Below are positions 57,470 to 64,000 of a stretch of 64,000 nt of DNA, piece by piece. The position numbers and the translations under genes are program-made. The number at the start of each line of letters is the position of its first letter. Within the stretch, counting starts at the first letter, position 1. A model generated the notes under the pieces. It had not been told where the DNA came from. It did not search any database and was given only the letters and a program-made list of their open reading frames with translations. The stretch comes from Gemmatimonadota bacterium. Lineage in GTDB: Bacteria > Gemmatimonadota > Gemmatimonadetes > Gemmatimonadales > GWC2-71-9. The stretch is taken from positions 62,001 to 126,000 of the forward strand of contig JAPULZ010000196.1 in the NCBI GenBank assembly GCA_027294455.1, in the 5' to 3' direction.

Positions 57470-58242
57470 ACCTCCGAGGCCTGGCGGGCAAGCGTATCGT
57501 CCTCACCCGGCCGCGAGCGCAGGCTCAGGTCATGGCCGAAGCCCTCAGACGGCACGAGGCAACGCCGATCCTGTTTCCCACCATCGAGATAGTCCCCACC
57601 GACGACATGACCAACCTCGACCGGGCCATCGATGCCCTGGCCGAGTTTCAGTGGCTGGTGTTCACGAGCGTGACCGGTGTGACGGTCTTCGCCGACCGCT
57701 GCGAGGAACGCACCGGCAGCGCCACCATGCTCGGCGGCGCCCGCATTGCGGCCATCGGGCCGGCGACGGCCGGGGAACTCACCCGCCGGGGGGCAACACC
57801 CGAGTTCGTGCCCGAGGAGTTCGTCGCCGAGCGCATTCCCGAGGGCATGGGGGACGTACGCGGGCAATCGGTCCTCCTTCCGCGGGCGGCCAGGGCCCGC
57901 AAGGATTTGACCAAGGAGCTCGAACATCGCGGCGCCATGGTGTACGACCTTCCGATCTACGATACGCGAGTCCCGGCGGTGGATGCCCATGCGTTGGCGG
58001 AGATCGAACACGGTGTCGACGCGGTGACGTTCACGAGCTCATCGACGGTCGAGCACTTCGCCGAGCTCACAGGGACGCGATGCACGCCGTTGCTCGAGCG
58101 TTCAACAGTGGCCTGCATCGGTCCCATCACGGCGGACGCGGCCGAGCGTTTGGGCATTCGAGTCGACGTCGTGCCGCGGGAGTACACCACGATGGGATTG
58201 CTCGAAGCGCTCGCCCACCACTTCGACGGACGCGACGGATGA
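57466..58242 (+). CDS. hemD: Uroporphyrinogen-III synthase
   Basis: A 258-residue protein that closes hydroxymethylbilane with inversion of ring D. Sequence conservation is low in this family, but KRIVLTRPRAQA at the start, WLVFTSVTGVTVF, VDAVTFTSSSTVEHF and VACIGPITADAAERLG are recognisable. Position between hemC and hemB supports it. It overlaps both neighbours by four bases. Confidence 0.92.
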   Translation: MNLRGLAGKRIVLTRPRAQAQVMAEALRRHEATPILFPTIEIVPTDDMTNLDRAIDALAEFQWLVFTSVTGVTVFADRCEERTGSATMLGGARIAAIGPATAGELTRRGATPEFVPEEFVAERIPEGMGDVRGQSVLLPRAARARKDLTKELEHRGAMVYDLPIYDTRVPAVDAHALAEIEHGVDAVTFTSSSTVEHFAELTGTRCTPLLERSTVACIGPITADAAERLGIRVDVVPREYTTMGLLEALAHHFDGRDG

Positions 58243-59255
58243 TGAGCGACATGCGCCACCGGCCGCGGCGGCTTCGTGCCACGCCGGCTCTGCGGTCGAT
58301 GTTTCGGGAGACGCGCGTGTCTCCCAAAGATCTGGTCTATCCGATGTTCGTGCGGCACGGCGAGGGCGTGGCCGACCCCATCGCGTCCATGCCCGGTCTT
58401 CACCAGCTGAGCATCGACCGCGCGGTGGAGGAAGCCGCCAGTGCCGCGGCGTTACTGATCCCGGCGGTCCTCCTGTTCGGCATCCCCGCCGTCAAAGATG
58501 CGCAGGGCACGGAAAGTTTCGCGGCCGACGGGATCATCCAGCGGGCCGTGGCCGAGATCAAACGCCAGTTGCCCGACCTGGTGGTCATCACGGACGTGTG
58601 TCTGTGCGAATATACCGACCACGGTCACTGCGGTCTGCTGAACGGCACGACACGCAAGAAAACGCGCAAGGAATATCCTGAGGGGTACGTGCTCAACGAC
58701 GAAACGCTGGACACGCTCCGGCTCATCGCCGTCTCCCACGCGGAGTCGGGCGCCGACATCGTGGCACCCTCCGGCATGATCGACGGCATGGTGGGAAGCA
58801 TCCGCGACGGCCTGGATGGCGCCGGGTTCGATCGCGTGCCCATCATGTCGTATGCCGTCAAGTACGCATCCGCGTACTACGGCCCCTTCCGGGACGCAGC
58901 CGAAGGAGCCCCCAAGCACGGCGACCGCAAATCCCATCAAATGGATCCCGCCAACGCGCGAGAGGCACTACGGGAAGTGGACCTCGACGTGGATGAGGGG
59001 GCGGACATCCTCATGGTCAAGCCGGCGCTCGCTTATCTCGACGTGGTGAACCAAACACGCCGCCAGTACCCGGAAATGCCCCTGGCCGCGTACAACGTGA
59101 GCGGCGAGTACGCGATGGTGAAAGCCGCGGCGGCCAAGGGATGGATCGACGAGCGTGCGGTGGTGATCGAAAACCTCACCGCCATCAAACGCGCCGGCGC
59201 CGACATCGTCATCACGTACCACGCCAAGGACGCGGCTGAATGGCTCCGCACGTGA
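58239..59255 (+). CDS. hemB: Delta-aminolevulinic acid dehydratase (porphobilinogen synthase)
   Basis: A 338-residue enzyme condensing two aminolevulinates. It is the zinc-type: the cysteines Cys121, Cys123 and Cys131 sit in CLCEYTDHGHC. The active-site lysines are Lys208 (SYAVKYAS) and Lys261 (MVKPAL). ATG 58239 shares bases with the hemD stop; the next codon is also ATG. hemE follows after 13 bases. Confidence 0.97.
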   Translation: MMSDMRHRPRRLRATPALRSMFRETRVSPKDLVYPMFVRHGEGVADPIASMPGLHQLSIDRAVEEAASAAALLIPAVLLFGIPAVKDAQGTESFAADGIIQRAVAEIKRQLPDLVVITDVCLCEYTDHGHCGLLNGTTRKKTRKEYPEGYVLNDETLDTLRLIAVSHAESGADIVAPSGMIDGMVGSIRDGLDGAGFDRVPIMSYAVKYASAYYGPFRDAAEGAPKHGDRKSHQMDPANAREALREVDLDVDEGADILMVKPALAYLDVVNQTRRQYPEMPLAAYNVSGEYAMVKAAAAKGWIDERAVVIENLTAIKRAGADIVITYHAKDAAEWLRT

Positions 59256-59268
59256 CCGGCGAGACGCG

Positions 59269-60321
59269 ATGACTACCGCCGCGCTGTCGACGAGCGCGTT
59301 CCTCAAGGCGTGCCGCCGTGAACCAGACGGCCGTACGCCCGTCTGGTTCATGCGCCAGGCGGGACGTTACATGCCGGAGTATCGCGCCATTCGGGGCAAG
59401 CACACGATGCTGGATCTGTGCGCGACGCCTGAGCTGGCCGCCCGGGTGACTCTGCAACCCGTCATGACGTTGGGTGTCGACGCGGCCATCATCTTCTCGG
59501 ACATCTTGCTGCCCTTCGTGCCCATGGGACTGGAGCTGGAATACGTCAAAGGCCAGGGCCCGGTGATCCACAATCCGGTGCGCTCGGCGCGCGACGTCGA
59601 GCGGTTGCATCCCGTCGACGTGCACGAGTCGTTGGGATACGTGGCGGACGCGGTGCGCATGGTGACCACAGAACTGGACGGCTCCACACCGCTCATCGGA
59701 TTCGCCGGCGCGCCGTTCACGCTGGCGAGCTACGCCATCGAGGGCGGTGGATCGCGCCACTTCAAAGAAGCGAAGCGGTTCATGTTTTCCGAACCCGATG
59801 CCTGGCACGCCTTACTCGGAAAATTTGCGGACATCGTTGCCGACCTGCTGCTGGCGCAGATCGAGGCGGGGGCGGCGGTGGTGCAGCTGTTCGACAGCTG
59901 GGCGGGGCAACTCCACCCCGACGACTACCGGACGCTCGTCTTCCCCCACTCCCGCAGGATCCTGGAGCGCATCGCGTCCACGGGAGTGCCCAGGATCCAC
60001 TTCGGCGTGGGGACCGGAGAACTCCTCGAACAGATGCGTGACGCCGGTGCCGACGTGATCGGCATCGACGCCAGCACCGACCTGGACACCGGGTGGCAGC
60101 GCGTCGGGTACGACGTAGCCGTGCAAGGCAACCTCGATCCCGTCGCCCTGTTTGCGCCCCGCGACGAACTCCGCAAACGAGTGCACGCGGTGCTGCACAA
60201 AGCCAGTGGACGCGCTGGTCACATCTTCAACCTCGGACACGGCATCCTCCCCGAAACCCCGGTCGACAATGTGCGGTACGTCGTCGACCTCGTGCACGAG
60301 TGGGAGAATGACCGCTCGTAA
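59269..60321 (+). CDS. hemE: Uroporphyrinogen decarboxylase
   Basis: A 350-residue enzyme that converts uroporphyrinogen III to coproporphyrinogen III. PVWFMRQAGRYMPEYRAIR at the N-terminus, FSDILLPFVPMGL, GFAGAPFTLASY and the C-terminal FNLGHGILPETPVDNV are family signatures. The product feeds either HemF/HemN or, in the coproporphyrin route, HemY. hemH follows after three bases. Confidence 0.97.
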   Translation: MTTAALSTSAFLKACRREPDGRTPVWFMRQAGRYMPEYRAIRGKHTMLDLCATPELAARVTLQPVMTLGVDAAIIFSDILLPFVPMGLELEYVKGQGPVIHNPVRSARDVERLHPVDVHESLGYVADAVRMVTTELDGSTPLIGFAGAPFTLASYAIEGGGSRHFKEAKRFMFSEPDAWHALLGKFADIVADLLLAQIEAGAAVVQLFDSWAGQLHPDDYRTLVFPHSRRILERIASTGVPRIHFGVGTGELLEQMRDAGADVIGIDASTDLDTGWQRVGYDVAVQGNLDPVALFAPRDELRKRVHAVLHKASGRAGHIFNLGHGILPETPVDNVRYVVDLVHEWENDRS

Positions 60322-60324
60322 GGC

Positions 60325-61257
60325 ATGATCGGCGTTCTCGTGATGGCCTACGGCGGTCCCGATTCCCTCGACGACATCGAACCCTACCTGCTCGACGTCC
60401 GCGGCGGCCGCCCCACGAATCCGTCCATGGTCGAGGAGATGCGGGAACGCTACCGCCAGATCGGCGGCCGGTCACCGATTCTCGAGCGCACGCAGGCACA
60501 AGCTCAAGGTCTACAGCACGCCCTCGACGCGTCGCCTAGCGGACCGGCATTCCGATGTTTCGTCGGCATGCGACATTGGACGCCGCGCATCGAGACCGCA
60601 CTCCGGGACATGGATCGCGCCGGGGTCTCGCAGGCCGTGGGTCTCGTGATGGCGCCGCACTATTCCCGGATGAGCATCGGCGCGTACTTCAAGAAGGTCG
60701 CGGAGGCAGAATCGGGGGCCGACGTCGTCCCCATCGAACGGTGGCACCTTCTTCCCGAGTTGACGACGCTGCTCGCCCAGCGGATCACGGCAACGCTCGA
60801 CGAGTTTCCGGGCGGCTCGCGCGAGGAGGTGCACATCCTGTTCACCGCCCACAGCTTGCCCGAGCGCATTCTCGAGTGGAACGACCCGTATCCCGACGAG
60901 CTCCAGGCCACGGTGCACGCGGTCGTGGGGCGCCTGCGGGACACGTCGGTGCAGAACGACTTCGGGTTTGCCTATCAGTCGGCGGCGATGACGCCCGGCC
61001 GCTGGCTGGGACCCGACGTCCGCGGCGTCGTCATGCAGCTGCACGAGGAAGGCGTAGCCGGGGTGCTCGTGGTCCCCATCGGCTTCACCAGCGACCACGT
61101 GGAGATCCTCTACGACATCGACGTCGAGCTGGCACGACACGCCTCTGCGCTCGGCATCGCGCTCCGGCGCATTCCCATGATGAACGACGACCAGGCCGTC
61201 ATGGCCGGTCTGGCGCGCCTCGTCCGAGAGCGCGCCACCGCAGCCGCCCGAGTGTGA
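60325..61257 (+). CDS. hemH: Ferrochelatase, probably coproporphyrin ferrochelatase
   Basis: A 310-residue enzyme inserting iron into a porphyrin. The catalytic histidine is His176 in TAHSLPERI and the acidic partner Glu260 in DHVEILYD. The N-terminus reads LVMAYGGP with Tyr9, as in Bacillus CpfC, not the LxNLGTP of protoporphyrin ferrochelatases. GWQS-like AYQSAAMTPGRWLGPDV also resembles Bacillus. No iron-sulfur cysteines. Together with the next gene this suggests the coproporphyrin-dependent branch. Its stop overlaps the hemY GTG. Confidence 0.93.
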   Translation: MIGVLVMAYGGPDSLDDIEPYLLDVRGGRPTNPSMVEEMRERYRQIGGRSPILERTQAQAQGLQHALDASPSGPAFRCFVGMRHWTPRIETALRDMDRAGVSQAVGLVMAPHYSRMSIGAYFKKVAEAESGADVVPIERWHLLPELTTLLAQRITATLDEFPGGSREEVHILFTAHSLPERILEWNDPYPDELQATVHAVVGRLRDTSVQNDFGFAYQSAAMTPGRWLGPDVRGVVMQLHEEGVAGVLVVPIGFTSDHVEILYDIDVELARHASALGIALRRIPMMNDDQAVMAGLARLVRERATAAARV

Positions 61258-62681
61258 GCGAGTCGGCGCGGCGCGTGGCCGTCGTTGGCGGCGGCATCAC
61301 CGGTCTCGTCGCCGCCTTCCGCTTTGCGGAGGTGGCGGAAAAGGACGGCAAGCTCTTCATCGACCTCATCGAGGCCTCCGGTCGTCTCGGCGGCACGATC
61401 GTCACCGAGCGGGTGGACGGGTTTCTCGTCGAAGGCGGCCCCGACACGTTTCTCGCGAGAAAACCCGAAGGGATCGCCCTGTGCAAGGAACTGGGCCTGG
61501 AGGACCACATCATTTCCACCAACCGCGAACGCCGCCGTTCGTTCGTGTCTCATGGAGGACGGTTGCACGAGTTGCCCGAGGGGATGAGTGGACTCGTGCC
61601 GACGCGCATCGGCCCCCTGTTCCGCAGCAGCGTGCTCTCACCCCTGGGAAAGTTGCGGGCCGCCGCGGAGCCGTTCGTCAAACGCCGTCCCGCCGAAGAT
61701 GACGCCGAGGAATCGGTGGCGAGCTTCGTGCGCCGAAGGCTCGGGCGGGAAGCCTACGAGTATCTGGTCGAGCCGCTGTTGTGCGGCATCTACGCCGGTG
61801 ACGGCGAGCAGCTGAGCTTGGCAGCCACCTCCCCGATCCTGAAGGACATGGAAGAGGAACACGGCAGCATCCTGCGCGGCTTGCGATTGTCGAGCAAGGC
61901 CGCGGCCGCCGAGTTGACCAAGTATCCCACGCCGTTCGTCTCGCTCACCGGTGGCATGCAGGAGCTGGTCGACGCCCTGGTGCACCGACTTGGTCCCGTG
62001 AACGTCCACGCGAGCGCGAGTGCCGCCGGGATCCGCCGGGACCAGGACGGCTTTCGCATCGATCTCACCACCGGCGAAGCCGTCACAGTCGCCGCCGTCA
62101 TCCTCGCGACGCCGCCCCACGTCGCGGCCGACCTGCTCGACCCGCTGAACGGCGACGCCGCGGCGCTGCTGCGACAGATCCCCGCGGTGTCGAACGCCGC
62201 GGTCTCCATGGGATTCAACGCGGCCGACGTGCCGCACACGCTTTCCGGCTATGGCTACGTCGTGCCACGGTGCGAGCAGCGCCGGACGCTGGCGTGCTCG
62301 TGGGCCTCGTCCAAGCTTCCCGATCGCGCGCCGGAGGGGCGTGCGCTCGTGCGGGTATTCCTCGGCCGGGCCGGCCAGGAGATCGAGGACGAGACCGATG
62401 ACGACGCCTTGATCGCAGAGGCCCGTGAAGAATTGCAAGCCACGCTGGGCATCGAGGTTGCCCCACTCTTCAGTCGCGTGTATCGCTATCGCAAGGCGAT
62501 GCCCCAGTATACCCTCGGTCACCTCGAGCGGGTCGCCGCGCTGGAGCGCGCCATGACCTCGACGAAGGGCATCTTCCTGGCCGGAAACTCGTACCACGGG
62601 GTGGGCATTCCGGATTGCATTCGCTCGGGCCAGAAGGCGGCGTTCGCGGCGCTGCGGTATGCGGAGGACATTTTCACCTGA
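61254..62681 (+). CDS. hemY: Oxygen-dependent coproporphyrinogen/protoporphyrinogen oxidase (HemY)
   Basis: A 475-residue FAD enzyme. [15 protein letters not shown] is the FAD site, and [35 protein letters not shown] and the C-terminal [16 protein letters not shown] match Bacillus HemY (CgoX), which oxidises coproporphyrinogen III to coproporphyrin III. It starts with GTG 61254, overlapping the hemH stop by four bases, and its stop shares a base with the hemL start. Whether it acts on copro- or protoporphyrinogen cannot be proved here. Confidence 0.94.
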   Translation: MSESARRVAVVGGGITGLVAAFRFAEVAEKDGKLFIDLIEASGRLGGTIVTERVDGFLVEGGPDTFLARKPEGIALCKELGLEDHIISTNRERRRSFVSHGGRLHELPEGMSGLVPTRIGPLFRSSVLSPLGKLRAAAEPFVKRRPAEDDAEESVASFVRRRLGREAYEYLVEPLLCGIYAGDGEQLSLAATSPILKDMEEEHGSILRGLRLSSKAAAAELTKYPTPFVSLTGGMQELVDALVHRLGPVNVHASASAAGIRRDQDGFRIDLTTGEAVTVAAVILATPPHVAADLLDPLNGDAAALLRQIPAVSNAAVSMGFNAADVPHTLSGYGYVVPRCEQRRTLACSWASSKLPDRAPEGRALVRVFLGRAGQEIEDETDDDALIAEAREELQATLGIEVAPLFSRVYRYRKAMPQYTLGHLERVAALERAMTSTKGIFLAGNSYHGVGIPDCIRSGQKAAFAALRYAEDIFT

Positions 62682-63961
62682 TGGACACGACGCGCTCCGA
62701 AGCGTATCTGGCCCAGGCCACAGACCTGTTGCCCGGCGGCGTGAACTCCCCCGTGCGGGCGTTCAAGGCCGTGGGCGGAACACCGCTGTTCATCGAACGG
62801 GGCAACGGAGCGTACATCCAGGATGTGGACGGCAACCGCTTCGTGGACTACGTGCTGTCGTGGGGGCCTCTCATCTTGGGGCACGCCCACCCCGCCGTGG
62901 TACGGGCGGTGCAGGAGGCCGCGCAGAAGGGCACGAGCTTCGGCGCGCCGAGCCCGCTGGAAGTGGAGTTGGCCCGGCTCGTTTGCGACCTGGTCCCCAG
63001 CCTCGAGATGATCCGGTTCGTCAATTCGGGAACCGAGGCCACCATGAGCGCCCTGCGCCTGGCCCGCGCGTTCACGGGGCGGGACAAGGTCGTGAAATTC
63101 GAGGGCTGCTATCACGGACACGTGGACGCCTTGCTCGCCAAGGCCGGCTCGGGTGTCGCCACCCTCGGCCTCCCCGATTCCCCCGGCGTCCCGGCAGACA
63201 CCGCCACCCACACCCTGGTGGTTTCCTTCAACGATCTGGGGAGCGTCCAGCGGCAATTCACCAAGCACCGCAACCAGATAGCCGCGGTGATCGTCGAGCC
63301 CGTGGCCGGCAACATGGGGGTCGTCCCGCCGGCCGAGGGCTTCCTCCAGGGGCTGCGCCAGGTCACCACCGCTGAGGGAGCGCTGCTCATCTTCGATGAG
63401 GTGATGACGGGCTTTCGCGTGCACCTTCGTGGCGCCCAGACCCTCTACAAGGTGAGGCCCGATCTCACCACGCTGGGCAAGGTGATCGGCGGCGGCCTTC
63501 CGGTGGGAGCCTACGGCGGCCGGCGCGACCTCATGGAGATGATCGCCCCGGCCGGCCCCGTCTATCAGGCCGGGACGTTGTCCGGCAACCCCCTGGCCAT
63601 GGCGGCCGGCCTCGCTACGCTCACCGAACTCAAAAAACCCGGCGTTTGGGACCAGATCGCCGCCGCCACCGAGCGAACCTCGCAGGCCATCGCCCGGGCG
63701 GCGGGCCAGGCAGGGGTCTCGATCGTGCAGAACCGGGCCGGGAGCATGTTCTCGACGTTCTTCACCGACCGACCGGTGACCGACTGGGAATCGGCCAAGG
63801 GCAGCGATACCCACCGCTTCGCCGCCTTCTTTAAAGGAATGCTCGAGGGCGGGGTGTATCTGGCGCCCTCCCAGTTCGAAGCCGGCTTCCTGTCGGCGGC
63901 CCACGGCGAGAAAGAGCTCTCCCATACAGCCGCCGCCGCCGCGAAAGCCTTCGCCGGATAG
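62681..63961 (+). CDS. hemL: Glutamate-1-semialdehyde 2,1-aminomutase
   Basis: A 426-residue PLP enzyme forming 5-aminolevulinate in the C5 pathway. [18 protein letters not shown] at the start, [33 protein letters not shown] and the PLP lysine Lys267 in [18 protein letters not shown] are clear. It implies a HemA (glutamyl-tRNA reductase) elsewhere. ATG 62681 overlaps the hemY stop by one base. It is the last gene in the window; the remaining 39 bases show nothing recognisable. Confidence 0.97.
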   Translation: MDTTRSEAYLAQATDLLPGGVNSPVRAFKAVGGTPLFIERGNGAYIQDVDGNRFVDYVLSWGPLILGHAHPAVVRAVQEAAQKGTSFGAPSPLEVELARLVCDLVPSLEMIRFVNSGTEATMSALRLARAFTGRDKVVKFEGCYHGHVDALLAKAGSGVATLGLPDSPGVPADTATHTLVVSFNDLGSVQRQFTKHRNQIAAVIVEPVAGNMGVVPPAEGFLQGLRQVTTAEGALLIFDEVMTGFRVHLRGAQTLYKVRPDLTTLGKVIGGGLPVGAYGGRRDLMEMIAPAGPVYQAGTLSGNPLAMAAGLATLTELKKPGVWDQIAAATERTSQAIARAAGQAGVSIVQNRAGSMFSTFFTDRPVTDWESAKGSDTHRFAAFFKGMLEGGVYLAPSQFEAGFLSAAHGEKELSHTAAAAAKAFAG

Positions 63962-64000
63962 AGGTACCGCCCGGCTGGGGTGCTAGATACATTTGTTCGC

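Overview
The window reads as chromosomal core DNA from a high-GC diderm (Gram-negative type) bacterium. Outer-membrane machinery is present: an Mla lipid transporter, a WaaA-type Kdo transferase, several lipobox lipoproteins, a PorV/UPF0164-like barrel and two further barrel-like proteins. The gene content and GTG/TTG-rich start-codon use suggest Gemmatimonadota or a close FCB relative. That is an inference, because no rRNA is present. There are no insertion sequences, phage genes or CRISPR arrays, and no gene-free stretch exceeds 300 bases.

Layout. 1-4358: the end of a P1-family peptidase; a DbpA-type RNA-binding protein whose helicase core has lost its catalytic motifs; HU; and a dephospho-CoA kinase fused to a PIG-L deacetylase. 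4426-8593: glycine cleavage genes gcvH and gcvP with a LipM-like octanoyl/lipoyl transferase. 8614-14228: a five-gene peptide/nickel-type ABC importer, nearly every junction overlapping by a few bases. 14275-18084: small operons (FmdB zinc ribbon, coiled-coil protein and RemA-like protein; glycosyltransferase and DUF3108 protein). 18159-25940: thiO, then a lipoylation/pyruvate dehydrogenase block, lipA-pdhA-pdhB-pdhC-lpd-(membrane protein)-lipB. 25926-33114: M20 peptidase, TPR protein, glutamate dehydrogenase, and a PorV-like barrel coupled to a HExxH lipoprotein protease. 33333-40361: dnaE-accA-ricT-metG. 40561-45529: envelope genes (M23 peptidase, lipoproteins, DsbA-like thioredoxin, CPBP protease, waaA). 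45778-51280 (minus): the F1 ATP synthase operon atpA-G-D-C running into two barrel genes and ending at a terminator. 51410-55811 (minus): a primary-type sigma factor, mlaE-F-D and an AraC-type regulator. 56008-56370: tRNA-Ala, tRNA-Gly and initiator tRNA-Met with promoter and terminator. 56516-63961: hemC-D-B-E-H-Y-L.

How the genes fit together. Lipoyl chemistry links two regions: GcvH and the PDH E2 carry lipoyl lysines, LipB and a LipM-like enzyme can load octanoyl groups, and LipA inserts sulfur. The hem cluster covers glutamate-1-semialdehyde to haem except for a final decarboxylase. Its HemE-HemH-HemY order and the Firmicute-like ferrochelatase point to the coproporphyrin-dependent route. 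Several partners are not in this window: gcvT, hemA, hemQ/chdC, and atpB/E/F/H.

The most unusual items are the pseudo-helicase, the CoaE-PIG-L fusion, the paired octanoyltransferases, a perfect CRP-type palindrome upstream of atpA, a very short ATP synthase epsilon subunit in an operon with barrel proteins, a probable CTG start for ricT, and a set of genes whose -10-like hexamer lies directly before the start codon. I did not find a clearly new multi-gene system.
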